DNA of 64,000 nucleotides from Narthecium ossifragum (GCA_963920575.1 OY986965.1:10306290-10370289), one strand, 5' to 3'; shown: positions 37,246 through 49,344, numbered from the stretch's first letter. Notes: a model not told the origin generated them from the sequence alone. Numbers and translations: made by a program.

Positions 37246-40200
37246 TGTCACGCCCCGACCCAAAAAACCCATCCAGGCCGGGACGTGAGGGTCCTAAATC
37301 TAATTCTAAAATCAAATGGCGAGAGTTTCCCCTGTGTTTCTCAATTTGAACCCTGTACAATTATAATCTCCACAGTAAATTAAAACGATAGATCTAACAG
37401 TTCTAAAATTCAACAATAATATGAATCTGCAATCATAAATCTTACTATATAGTACAGGTTCTGATACAATCTTTCATCAACCCTCATTACAAAATTTAAT
37501 ACAGACTATCAAATCCTCGAAGAGGGAAATTATACATTTAATATAACTGTAAATATACAACTATTAACAAAGGGGAAAACTCCAGGATCGTCAAGTGCTC
37601 CTCGAAACTCCAAGTCCGCGATCACCTCGAGAATAGCGGGGCAACGCCTAGAAGATCACCTGAAAGAAAAGGACTGCATCGACCTGCATCGCCGATGCAG
37701 CCCAGGTAGGAGTGAGCAACAAAGCTCAGTAGGGTTCTACGCTATTCTACGTCGCACAGAAGGGAGAAAAACAACAACAGTGTCGTTCCTCCGCCTAAGT
37801 CTAAAGGATGCCACGGGGTCCCATAACCCCTATTGATTCCCCAAGGGATCCTACTCTTCTCAACCGACCACGCTGGGAATATCAACCAAACACGCTGGGA
37901 GGAAACAAAGAACCAGAACCAGTAGGAACACCCTTTACCCAGCAGGAAACCACTGCCTGGGGACACACGTCAGGGACATCGACAACTATCCTTAGCACTT
38001 GGCCTTGGAGGACTGACACGACCTCTAAACCTCAAACAATATAATATTCCAGTCCGACTACTTAATAATCCTCGAATAATATCAAACATGATTATTGATG
38101 ACAATCACACCCTAATCCTTGATTACCCAAACCCAGGTCCTAGGGCTAGATCCGGGCTACCCGAGAACCCCGGACCGACGATCGAAACCATCGTCTACCA
38201 CCTAGCCTGATGCTTCTAATGCAGTCAAATGCATGCAATGCTCACGCGCACAGGAATACATGAATAGTAGCATGCAACAATATGCCAATACAACATACAC
38301 GGGCTAGGCGAAGCATCAAGCTTGCCGGAGGGTAAACATGCATAAAGCAGATAAAGGTCTAAACTACAATAATACAATATTATAACGACGCCCACGGGCC
38401 GTTAACAAACAACTACACATTCAAACGAAATTCCGGCATTACAACGGCGTCCACAGCCGTCAACCACAATTTCTACAAAGGGGATACAACCCCGGCCACA
38501 CAAATAATAATCCAACACATCTACAATATACAACAGGCCACAATTACTAATTAACACAACTAAGGCACACCTTCGGCCATTTAATTAGCTAAACATCCCA
38601 AGGGGCACAACTCCCTTGGTTCAACCACAAGCTAAGTATACATGTAAATAAGCATGACATGTAATTAATTGCTAATTAAACAAGGATGGTTTATAGTTAA
38701 CTAAGCATGCTGGCATCAAACAATTAATCGTCTAAAAACCACCAATTAGAACATGCCAGCCATCGAGATCTCTAGGAATACCAATCACATGAATCCCGAA
38801 GAATCAAACACGATAATACGTCGAAAATCCACTAACAAGCTAATTTCTGGATTTCTACATTTAACCCTAGTTAGAGGCGATGAAATCTCATCAATTCGAC
38901 ATCCAAACGACGTCGAATTGGAAATTAAACTTAGGCAATTGTAGATTAGCATACTAAGAACATGCAGCCCAAGAATTGGATTAATCTAATGACTAATCTT
39001 CCCGGAATTTATTAATCAATTCACTAATTGCGATCTCGTCGCAGATCCGAAGAATAATCACCATAAATCGTAGGAACATCCGAAAATTATGAAATTAGCG
39101 GCAAATGAAAGTAGATTCGATGATCTACAACTTTCATCTAGAAAGTTTCCCGAGATCATGATCACGCAGCTCACAAATCGAGCTGGAAACTGACTGTTCA
39201 TCGAAGAACTCGAAAATCCGGGAAAAACATCCAAAAATCCGGATAAATCCCAAATCAAATCCCATGAAGGTTTAATCAATCACTAAACATGATCTAAGGA
39301 ACTAATTAACACCAAGAAGACAACCAACCATCAAACCAAACCCTAGATCTAGCATATCTTAGAGATCAAGGTAGAAACCCTACCTTAAACGCAATCCAAG
39401 CTTCAATCCTTTGCTAATCCACCGTCCTCTGTCGAAGCCGCCATCTCTAGCTCGCCGGAGAGTCGCCGGAGGCCTCCCACAGCCGCAGCCATCGTCGTAG
39501 AAGGAAGAGGGTTGTCGCCGGAGAAGGGAGGGACATCCGCGGGAGAGAGAAAGGGAAGGAGAAGGGAGAGGGGGGCCTCGCCGCCGCCTCTGGCTTGCCG
39601 GGGAACCGCTGGGAGCCGTCCGGCGCCTCCCTCCAAACGCGACGGGAAGGTGGAGGAGAGGAGGGAGAAGCTGGAGGGGATTTGGGAAGAGGAGAGGAGA
39701 GCTCGGGAGGAAGGAGGAGGGGTCCTCGCCGCCGCCTCCAAGCCGCCGGGGAAGAGAGAACGGGTCGCCGCGGGAGAGAGGGAGAAAGGGAAGAGAGGTA
39801 AGGGTCGGGCACGGGAAGAAGGGAAAAGAGAGAGAGGGAGAGAGAGAAAAGTAAGTAGGAGAGAGAGAGAAGAGGGTTAAGCCACTTAAGTGGCTTAGCC
39901 GGTTCAGACGAGCCAATTGATCGGACTGGATCCGAATTGGCTCCAAGTTGCGATCTCATCCGGATCTGACGATCGCGAACGCTCCTACTGGATCTACTCA
40001 ATCACGTACATCAATCAAGGTCGTGTGTGCACTATGAGGGTGTGAAACTGACCGCCAAGGCGCAATTTACCAAATTGCTCTTGGGGTCCAGAAATCGCGA
40101 TGCGATCAACCAATCGCAACCCAAGGCCAACCGGGCCAAACCACAAAACCAGACCCTCGATGTGAGGACCCGTCCCTCTACTCCTGGGTCGACCGGCTGG

Positions 40201-42705
40201 GTCGGGCCCGTGGCTCGTTGGTTTGTTTCGCGTCGAGCGCGCGATCCGGTGGATCGTATTGTTTCTTGGACCGCAAGGGCAATTTGGTAAATTGCGCCTT
40301 ATTGGTTTGTTTCACACTCGCGTGTGCACACACTGACCTTGTCTGTGTTCGTGTTTGTTAGAATGGCTAGGTGAACCCGAGATCGGAAGATCTGAGCTTG
40401 GGCTTGTGTTTTAGCCCAAGTTTGCCTTTCTGGGCGAAGGAGATCGATCTGGATTGCTAATGAGATCGATCTGGCCTTGCTAGCCAGATCGATCTGACAT
40501 GCTTTGGAGATCGATAGCTTAGTGCAGAAGGTTTTGGGGCTGTTTGCGGCTCGGGAGCGATCGATCGCTCGTAGGAGCGATCAATCGGACTTGTGATCAA
40601 ACAGTCGGTGGGTTTTTCTCTTCCGCGATGACGGCAACCGACCATCGTTTTCCCCTGTCAGGGGAGGGAGGACTTTCCCTCCCCTCCCCCAGGCTTTCCT
40701 CCGGCTTTCCTGGCTTTCCCCCGAGCTTTCCCTTCTTCTTCTTCCATCTCTTCTCTTCTCTTCTTCTTCCTTCTTCCTTTCTTTTACCGCGGTGCTCTGC
40801 TTCTTCTCTTCTCCGCCGGCGAGCTTCTTCTTCGCCGTTCTCCCTCCTCCGACCACCAAATTGGGTGTTCTAAAGCTTGTTGGATTCGTGGAGACGAGAG
40901 GAAGGTTGCTGAGGTGGTTTGAGGTCGTGTTGGCGACTGGTTTGCGAGGGATCAACCGAGGAATGCGCTGTTGGGTAGGTTCTTCTACCTACATGTGTTC
41001 TTAAGTGGGTTTCGCGTGATCCAGCCGTTGGATCTGTTGATCTTCATGTTATTAGATGTATGTTGCCTAGTAGAATAACTAATTTGAGTTTCATGTTAAT
41101 CGGTTGAGATTTGAGTAGGTTTTATGCATGATTAAACTCGGTTTCTCTGTTTTTCTGCTGTTCTTGAGAAATAGCCGGCTTGCGGCGCGTTTTTCGGCCG
41201 GCGTGTACGTGATCTTGGGTTTTCATAAATATAAGAGATGTAGATCTCTTCGTTAGCTTTCTAGTCCATCTTGTTTCGTATTTTTCCGATTTTCCTACGA
41301 ATTGTTATGATTTGCGCACTGGAGGGCTGCGTTGCAGCAATTAATTAGAAAGTTAGTTTTGATTAGTGGTTTTCATTAGCGTTTTCCCGTTAATCCAACC
41401 GTTGGATGATTCTGGATTTTGGATATGTTCATTCATACATGTAGCTCTACTGGTGGCTAAGTTGGATCTTAAATCCGAAGTCGTTTGGATGTCGGATCGA
41501 CCAGATCAAATAGCTTCTAGTAGAGAACATTTGGTGTTTTTAAATATAATATTATATGTCGAATTATAATATTATATTTCTACTGTTCATGAGCGGTTTT
41601 CGGGGTTGCTTCCCGTTGCAGGAGTCTGCGGTCGACGGTCGTGGTACCGTCGTAATGCCGGGACCCGCTGCGGATCGGCTGGCAGCGGTCGGTAGTACCG
41701 CTGCAGCGATCCGGTTGACTTATATGATATTTGTCATACTATTGCATGCCTATCTCCTGTTTGTGTATGTCATAGCATGCATTGTTGATTGTGCATTAGT
41801 TGCATTGGTTAGGGCGTGGGTGATCTCTGGGTCGCCGTCCCGAGGCTGGAAGCTCAGACTTAGCCCTAGGACCGGGGTTGGGTAGTTTGGACCCGGTTTG
41901 AATGGTAGTGTCCAGTCGATTCGATGATAGGCTTAGATGACTGGTACACTGGTTACTTGATGTTTGTAGAGGTCGTGTCGGCCTCGAGTCGGAGGCTGAG
42001 GTGTAGCCGGTGTTCCACTGTGTCGACTCTTGAGTGGTGGAAACGGCCCCCTCAGCGGTGCCATTTCCCGCCTGCAGTGCCGGTTACCTGCATGTGAGTC
42101 AGCAGTGTTTGTTGAGCTTACTGTGTGCTGCCCCTGGGCACCAGGGACACGCGGTGGGGTTATGGGACCCCTGTATACACCCAGATCCTACTTGAGGGCG
42201 ACACTGTTGCGTTTCCCTCTTCCTTCTGTGTGACGTAGTGTAGATCCCTACTGAGCTTAGTGCTCACACCTACCCGGGGCTGCGTTTTGCAGATGCAGGC
42301 GTCGGTTCTTCTTCTTTGGCCCCTACCGGGCAGTTGGTTGGCGGTGCGGCGGCGCCAGGTGGACTTTGAGAGGTGGTGATCATTTACTGCTTTTATCCTA
42401 TGTTAGATAGCCTCCTACGGGAGTAATGTTGTACTTTGAATCTTCCCCTCTCCGAGGATTTGTAATTAAATCTTCTTGAGTTTTTAATCTGTGGTTCGAG
42501 GCTTCAATATTATTTTGTTTTATTTGAGGGTGCTTTTGGTGATTTGCTAGGGAGACCAATAGGTTAGAGGGAACCCTCGTCAGCTTGTTTTTCCGTGTTT
42601 ATTAGGTTCCGGTTCGCGTCGCCCGGCCCGGTTGGGCTTTCGCGGGTCGGGGCGCGACACTCGACCTACCGCGGTCGGACCGGGTTGGAGGAACGGGTCC
42701 TCACA
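37246..42705 (-). mobile_element. Solo LTR 6 (subfamily C), inverted, inside LTR 2, split by LTR 7
   Basis: On the minus strand it starts TGTGAGGACCCGTTCCTCC (42705) and ends GGGTTTTTTGGGTCGGGGCGTGACA (37246). Own length without LTR 7 is ~2.96 kb. The flank is TATAT at 37241-37245 and again at 42708-42712, two bases away from the expected boundary. It carries an (AG)n tract near 39830-39870 matching the (CT)n of LTR 2. No gag or pol. Confidence 0.85.
40161..42659 (+). mobile_element. Solo LTR 7 (subfamily A) inside LTR 6
   Basis: TGTGAGGACCCGTCCCTCTA to GCGGGTCGGGGCGCGACA, 2,499 bp, with exact target duplication CTCGA (40156-40160 and 42660-42664). AGATCGATCT palindromes begin at 40441, 40463 and 40486, with a partial one at 40508 (22-23 bp apart), then GAGCGATCGATCGCTC near 40556. 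No coding region. Confidence 0.93.
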
Positions 42706-42793
42706 ACTATATTTGTGCGCCTATTGATGATGTAAACAGGTTTAGGTGGCTCACGCCTCGATCTGGATGGGTTTTCTGGGTCGGGGCGTGACA

Positions 42794-42886
42794 CTACCCA
42801 GCCTCCATTGTTGGCCAAGAAGAAAGCTCCAAACACCCTTAGAAATAGATCATCCAAAAAATAGGTGCTCTAGGCTTTCATCCTTC
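42794..42886 (-). pseudogene. LINE-1 fragment: end of zf-RVT domain (split piece 3)
   Basis: The minus strand encodes KDESLEHLFFG, a stop in place of the usual Cys, SISKGVWSFLLGQQW, the end of a plant LINE zinc-binding (zf-RVT) domain. It continues piece 2 (47670-47741) across the LINE-2 insertion and runs into the RNase H piece at 15400. Positions 42869-42886 are one copy of the LINE-2 target duplication. Confidence 0.75.
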
Positions 42887-43080
42887 TTCTTTTTTTATGA
42901 GATGAGCCCTAGGGCTGGGATTTTATTTATAGCACTCGAGCAAAGGCAAGAAGCCCCTCATCGATATGCCAGCCAAAATTGATCTTCCAATCTACACCAT
43001 CTCGCTATCTTGTCTGCCCTAATATTGGCTGACTTTGGTATATACAGAACCATTACAGACTCAAAACAAGCCATAAGTTG

Positions 43081-46000
43081 TCATATCGACCTGACTAAAC
43101 TCTGTAGCCCTTCGGGGCATATTATATGACAATTTACATTGTCTATTGTGTCCTTGGCATCTGATTCGATGATGGCCTTAATCTTCTGCTCCTCCTTGGG
43201 CCAAGCTAAGCCTTTCAAGACGGTAACCAGTTCTGCCTCCACCACTAAGGAGGTTTGGAGACGCTCCCCACGAACCCATTCACAGCTTCCATGCTTGTCG
43301 TAACCGATCGCCCCAACTGTAGAGCACATGTTGGAAGGATCTCGTGAACCATCCACTTGGGTAACCCACAGCTCGTCCGTTCTTCTCTCTTGGTGATCCT
43401 GAAGCAAGTTACCCTTGCCCATAGCCTCCTCTGCAAGCCATTGAGCTCTTCCTTCCTTCCTTCGAAGACAAGTAGATTTCGATCCTTCCAACCTAGCCAG
43501 AGGCCATAACCAAGGAAGGCCTTCAACCGTCAGGTCTCTGGTTGACTGGAGGATCGTAACATGGCCCCTAAAAGATCCTCTGCGTTCCAATCACATATGC
43601 CTACACCAACCACCACAAGCAGGTTGTGAAGAACACATCGCATAGCAAGGCATTCAAAGAGAATATGAGCTATGGTCTCCCGATCTGCCCCACAACGAGG
43701 ACACTCGCGATCCAGTGAAATGCCCAGGTTCCATAGCGTATCACATGCTGGTAGCTTTCCTCACAATGCCTTCCACATTAGCAACTTTACTAATGAGCTA
43801 GCCGGCAGATGCCATATGTTGGACCAGCAAGCTTCGGGGATGTCATGCGCTCCCAATTTGAATCTCTATAGTAGCAACTGGTACGCTGATGCATAAGAGA
43901 CCATCCCATCTTTGATGTACTCCCATCTCCAGGTGTCTATAGACTCCTCAGTAATTGGCGGCAAGTCTTCTACGACAGCAACTAAGTCAGAGTGGAAGAG
44001 ACTGTAAAGTCTGTTTCTATCCAAGTTGTTGTTGGACCTAAGCTCTCCAACGGATAGGTCACCATGAATATCCACATCAAACATTGAATGATGTTGCCTC
44101 AGCGCCTCATCCATGATGCAACAGTCATTGAGAACGTTGACTTTGCTTTGCACACCAGGTTTTCATTTGATCCCTAGTCACAAGTCATCCGTCGCCTCAC
44201 AGACGGACTTCCAGTGAGTAGAGCCCCTTTTCCAACCACGAGTCGTCGATAAAATTCCTTGCCACATGTATTTAGCCTTTGCAAACTTTTTCCAGATTGA
44301 ATCTTCTGATTTCAGCAAGGCCTCTGCCCTCTTCATCTTAAGCGCCATTTGCCATAAACTGAAATCCTTCACTCCTAGCCCGCCGACTTCCTTTGGCTTG
44401 CATACATCCCTCCATGCGACTTGTGTAATGCCGCCTCACCGCCCTTTCCAAAGAAAACTCCGGTAGATTCTTTCCATGCGTTTGATCACAGCTATCGACA
44501 CCTTAGAGGTTGACATGGCGTAAACCGGGATGTTTTGGATGATCGACTTCAATATAACAAGGCGGCCAACTTCTGAGATTTTCCTCCCCTGCCAAGAGAG
44601 CACCTTGCCAACCATTTTATTAAGCAGTGGAGAAAAATCTGCAATGTGAAGTTTTTTATGACTGAGAGGTGCTCCCAAGTACTGTCAGCTTCCTTTTGAT
44701 TCCTTGACTCCCAGAATACCGCAGATGGCGATCCGCCTTGACTTGTCTATCACCTTCGGGAATCTGATGCTTGACTTGGATGAGTTCACCTCTAGCCCAC
44801 TCAAGAACTTAACATATAACATCTTCTGTGTGAGGACCTGTCCCTCTATCCCTGTGGCTCGTTGTAGACCGCAAGGGCAATTTGGTAAATTGCGCCTTGT
44901 CGGTTTGTTTCACACCCGCGTGTGCACACACAGCCTCTGATTGATATTTTTGTTCGATTAGATCCGTTAAGGGTTTTGACCTGTTCGGATCGATCCAAGT
45001 GTGTTGGATCGATCCATCCTTGTCTTGGATCGATCCAGCATGGTGTTGGATCGATCCAGACACTGTAGCATGTCGGTGTCTTCCTTTGAGAGGACGGCCG
45101 CCGTTGGCCGTCGCTCTCCCCTGTCAGAAGGGGAGGACTTTCCTTCCCCTCCTTCCCCTTTTCCCCTCCTTTCTCGGCTTTCCCCTTCCCCTTTTCCCTC
45201 CTTTTCTTCCTCTTCTCTTCCTCCTCCTTTCTTCTTCCTTCTTCTTCTTCCTCCCGCGGTTTTGTTTTTCCCCTGTTTCCGGTAGCCATCTTCTTTCCCT
45301 CCGTTCTCCCTCCTCCGGCCATCGTTTTGGGTGTTCTAAGGCTCGTTGGATCCGTGGCAAAGAGAGGAAGATCCCTGAAGTGGTTTGGAACCTTGTTGTT
45401 GACCAGTTCGCGGGGAATCAGCCGAGGAGTGTGTTTTGGGTAGGTTTTTACCTACTTGAGTTAGATTAGGGGTGTTCTCTTGATCTAGCCGTTGGATCTT
45501 GTTGATCTTTGTATTGTTGGCTTCCTCTTGCCTAGTAGAATTTTTGATATAAGTTTCATGATCTTTGGTTGAGATTTTAGTAGGATTTATGCATGATTAA
45601 TCTCGGATTTTCCGATTTCTGCTGTTCTTGAAGAACAATCGGCTTGCGACGAGTTTTCCAGCCGGTACGTACATGATATTGACTTATGATGAACATAAGA
45701 GTTGTAGATCTTTGAGTTATCTTTCCATTCCAACTTATTTCGTAGTTTTTTTGATTTTTCTAAGAATTGTGGTGATTTTTCTCGTGACCTGCGACGAGGC
45801 TGATCTGAAGCTGATTTGAAGTTGTTCGGATCGATCCAAATGGTTCGGATCGATCCAATATTTTCTGGATCGATCCAAACATTCCGGATCGATCCTAAAG
45901 ATAGCTGGTGGTGCTTTATGGTCTATTTTTAGTGGTTTGATTAATGTTTTTCCGTTAATCCAACCGTTGGATGATTATGTATTTTGGATATGTTGATCCC

Positions 46001-47669
46001 GGCATGTTGATCTACTGATGGCTAAGTTGGATCTTGAATCCGACGTCGTTTTGACGTTGGATCGACGAGATCAATTAGCCTCTAACTAGAGGGTTGCTTC
46101 CCGTTGCAGGAGTCTGCGGTTGACGGTCGCGATACCGTCGTAATGCCCGGACCCGCTGCGGATCGGCTGGCAGCGGTCGGTAGTACCGCTGCAGCGATCT
46201 GGTTGACTTGTATGATGCCTTATCATACTGTTGCATGACTATCTCCTGTTTGTGTATGTCATAGCATGCATTGTTGATTTGTGCATTAGTTGCATTGGTT
46301 AGGGTGTGGGTGATCTGTGGGTCGCCGTCCCGAAGCTGGAAGCTCGGACTTAGCCCTAGGACCGGGGTTGGGTAGTTTGGACCCGGTTTGAATGGTGGTG
46401 TCCAGTCGGTTCGATGATAGACCTAGAGGACTGGTACACCTGTTGCTTGATGATGATTAGAGGTCGTGTCGGCCTCGAGCCAGGTGCTGAGGGTGACACC
46501 GGTGTCGGATCTTATTCTTTGGGGAGGCTGGAGGGTTAGTCCGGCCCAGGCAGTGTCTGTTCTTGCCAGCAGTGGCGACCAGTGTGGGCCCAGTCCGTGA
46601 TGGGTGACCGCAGCTGGAACCCTGCGACACTAGGTGTATCCAGGATGGACCCAGTCCGTTGGGGTGACCATGGTTGGATATGCCTAGAGACACCGGTGAA
46701 GGGTTATGGGACCCTTGCAGCACACTCGAGTCTGGCTTGAGGGCGACATTGTTGCGTTTCCCGCTTCCTTCTGTGTGACATAGTGTAGAACCCTACTGAG
46801 CTTAGTGCTCACACCTACCCGGGCTGCGTTTTGCAGGTGCAGGCGTCAGTTCTTCTTCTATGGCCCCTACCGGGCAGTTGGTCGGCGGTGCGGCGGCACC
46901 TGGTGGACTTTGAGAGGTGGTGATCGTTTACTGCCTTTACCCTATGTTAGATAGTCTCCTACGGGAGTAATGTTGTATTTGAATCTTCCCCTCTCCGAAG
47001 ATATGTATATTAAATTCACTTGGGTTTGTAATCTGTGGTTCGAGGCTTATTAAATTATTGTTTTTAAATTGAGGGTGTTTTGTGATAAACTGTTAGGGAG
47101 ACCAATAGGTTAGAGGGAACCCTCGCTAACCTTTATTTCCGCGTTTCGTTAGGTTCCGGTTCGCGTCGCCCGCCCCGGTTGGGCTTTCGCGGGTCGGGGC
47201 GCGACATTCTGTCTCAAAATTCTTACCTCCAAGCAAGCAAGTAGTGGAAAAGAGAGAAATCCGAACACCTAAACTGCAGTCCTTCCAGCCTATACACCAT
47301 GCAATTCAGGATGCGAGACAAGGTTTCCTGCACAAGAAGAAAGAGATAAAGGAGAAAGAGGGTCGCCTCGCCTCAAACCGCACTTAGGTTTCACCCCCGC
47401 CATGTACACCTCCATTAACTATGAAGGAATACAACGATCCTCTAACGCAGCACATCACCCACTGGATCCAATCTACAGGGAGTGCCATTTGCTTCATGAT
47501 ATGTTCGAGGAATGACCAGTGGACCCGATCATACGCCGACATCAAGTCTGCTTTGAGCCCCATTAGGTTGCGTGTCTTGGGAGCTAGAGACGCTGAATGT
47601 ACTACTTCCTTTGCCGTAGTAATGCTGTCGAGTATACTTCTCCCTTCGATCACATTGTTCTTGGACTGT
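43081..47669 (-). pseudogene. LINE-2 reverse transcriptase to RNase H remnant
   Basis: Minus-strand order: KNNVIEGRSILDSITTAKEV and GLKADLMSAYDRVHWSFLEH (47660-47480), reverse-transcriptase blocks with the first catalytic Asp region intact, then VNGG and a degraded GLRRGDPLS. The YADD/FADD box is not recognisable; the text there reads RISLFSTTCLL. After LTR 8 come FLSGLEVNSSKSS, YLGAPLSHKKLHIADFSPLL and GKVLSWQGRKISEVGRLV (44800-44540). A zinc-finger linker (44370-43600) and RNase H, VTQVDGSRDPSN...VVEAELVTVLKGL...IIESDAKD (43400-43100), follow. Several stops and frameshifts make it non-functional. Confidence 0.85.
44829..47206 (+). mobile_element. Solo LTR 8 (subfamily A) inside LINE-2
   Basis: TGTGAGGACCTGTCCCTCTA to GCGGGTCGGGGCGCGACA, 2,378 bp, with exact target duplication TTCTG (44824-44828 and 47207-47211). 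GGATCGATCC starts at 44987, 45006, 45027, 45048 and again at 45828, 45847, 45867 and 45886, at 19-21-bp steps. No coding region. Confidence 0.93.
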
Positions 47670-47741
47670 TCTAGGCTTTCATCCTTCATCTTGCATCGAG
47701 GACACGTCTTCTCGCTAGTCATGCGCAAATCCCATCATGAC
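47670..47741 (-). pseudogene. LINE-1 fragment: zf-RVT core (split piece 2)
   Basis: The minus strand reads LRMTSEKTCPRCKMKDESLE, with the CPRC zinc ligands of a LINE zf-RVT domain. Its right flank is the hAT target duplication and its left flank the LINE-2 target duplication. It is shifted one base relative to the upstream piece at 51933-52001. Confidence 0.75.
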
Positions 47742-47809
47742 CAGGGGCGGACCTATTCACAAACCAGGGGGGAGCAGGCCCCCCTGATTTTATTTTTATT
47801 CAGACCCTC

Positions 47810-48015
47810 GTGGGCCCCACGCCCCTCACCCCCCCGGGCCTTCATCCCAATGCCCCCTGCCCCCCTGGCCCTGCCCTAGCCCCACTTGGGCCCCGCGCCC
47901 CCCACCCCCACCCCAATGCCCCCCTGCCCCCTGGCCCTGCCCTGGCCCTCCTTGGGCCCCGCGCCCCCAACCCCCACCCCAATGCCCCCCGCCCCCTGGC
48001 CCTGCCTTGGCCCCC
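47810..48015. repeat. C-rich minisatellite in the hAT 5' region
   Basis: Three imperfect ~65-bp units, each with GGGCCCC.CGCCCC, an ACCCC run, CCCAATGCCCCC and CTGGCCCTGCC. It makes long proline-rich ORFs on one strand and glycine-rich ORFs on the other, none of them credible genes. Confidence 0.8.
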
Positions 48016-49344
48016 CTATGCCCTGCCTCTTCATTGAATCCTTTCATGCCTCTAAGCCTCTTCCTTCACCCTCCCAAATCCCCTCCTCCGACGAGTCCGA
48101 CCCCACCCCGCCGCCGGCCGCCTCCTGGCGTTCCACGGTTCATCGGTTCCCTCCCTCTCTTGCGATTTGCCCTAATTTCTAACCCTAGACTCCCAAGTCC
48201 CAAATCCCCTCCTCCAGTCCTCCGTCGCCTCCCGACCACCGGGCCACCCCGCCGCCGGCTGCACAGTTCCACCTGTGACATGCCCCCCCTCTTCCAGGCT
48301 AGACATTTATATCCTCCTCCCAAGTCCCAATCCCATCCATCCGAAAAGGGCTATGGGGCACTGATCTACTATGACTTTGGGATGAATGGATGATGATTGA
48401 TGGGTGAAATAAATTCCTAGGGAGAGATTGCTTGGGGTGTTGTACGCAGTCTATGAAAAGGATGCAAATAAAGTATCATCTATTCATCTTCCTATTTAGT
48501 TTAAACTAGACTAGTTGGTAAATTTATAATAAGAGGAGTATTGCAGTTGAATATCTACAATGTTTTCCTCTAAATCTGATAATGGGTATAGTGGTTTGTA
48601 TCATTCAGTGCTGCAAGTTTACACCTTTATAGCTTTCCTTCAATCAGCTATCATCATTCATCAAGAAGATATTACCTGGCAGCCTGTTCTCTTTGAGTCA
48701 CTTTATATGTTTGAGGACTATAGGTTTCAGAATTACTTTATATGCTTCAAACAAACCCTTGGCTTTTTTTGGCATTCTTTTCTTTATGTTCTTGGGTTGT
48801 CCTGTTTCAACTTTCAAACATTGTGTAACTTGTGTTTGCATTTTATATGGGGTGAATGGAATAATTAGATTGGACTATTAGAGGAAATGGTCACTTTGAT
48901 GAGTTGGGTTTGTTGTTGATGGCAAAATAGAAAACTTGTTCATGTTTAGAGGGGGTTTTGCTGGTAGGGAGATAAGAGAATGCTAGAATTCATATGATTC
49001 ATATAGCCCATTCAACGCTGAAGTTTATTGACTTCGAATTGCAGGGTTTGAACTTTGTGCTTTCACTTGCATGGATTGAGACCGTGCTGCATCTAGGGCT
49101 GGGGAAAATTGAGCACTGCTTGGTTGAGTTCTTATTAACTTCTCTAAAGATAATCAGGCGAGGGCACTGACAGGTTAGATCATCAATGAACGCTCTTCAT
49201 ATGTCTGAAAATTTAGAATAATGTTCTCATGCTTTGTTGATATGCTTTGATTTTTTTACGAGTTACTGTAGCATTTGGTTTATTGGTTGGATTTTAATAT
49301 ACTCAATTTTTGTGACTTTGGCTAGGTTTTACTTGAATTATTAT

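Larger units (their letters stand above)
15401..42793 (+). mobile_element. Solo LTR 2 (subfamily C), split by a Sirevirus and by LTR 6
   Basis: It starts TGTGAGGACCCGTACCTCC at 15401 and ends GGTTTTCTGGGTCGGGGCGTGACA at 42793. Target duplications are CTGCC / CTACC, differing by one transition. Own sequence lies at 15401-17282, 36240-37245 and 42713-42793, about 2.97 kb in total, close to the ~2.96 kb of its inverted relative LTR 6. The first part carries a (CT)n microsatellite at ~15738-15772 and a pyrimidine-rich stretch. No gag or pol belongs to it. The 27-kb gap between its ends is explained entirely by two nested insertions. Confidence 0.85.
42887..47669 (-). mobile_element. LINE-2: 5'-truncated non-LTR retrotransposon inserted in LINE-1
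   Basis: An 18-bp direct repeat, TCTAGGCTTTCATCCTTC, brackets it (42869-42886 and 47670-47687). The 3' end is at the left, with a short A-run (minus strand, 42888-42896) after a 3' UTR. The 5' end lies inside the reverse-transcriptase coding region, so most of the element including the endonuclease is missing. Removing solo LTR 8 leaves ~2.4 kb. Target repeat, poly-A and 5' truncation together are diagnostic of LINE integration. Confidence 0.88.

Noticed and set aside
47384..47728. A novel zinc finger-reverse transcriptase fusion
   Set aside because: The 18-bp LINE-2 target duplication falls exactly at the fusion point, so it is two LINEs joined by insertion.
47810..48393. Proline-rich and glycine-rich ORFs at the hAT 5' end
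   Set aside because: Low-complexity minisatellite and GC-rich leader; no start context, no conserved protein.
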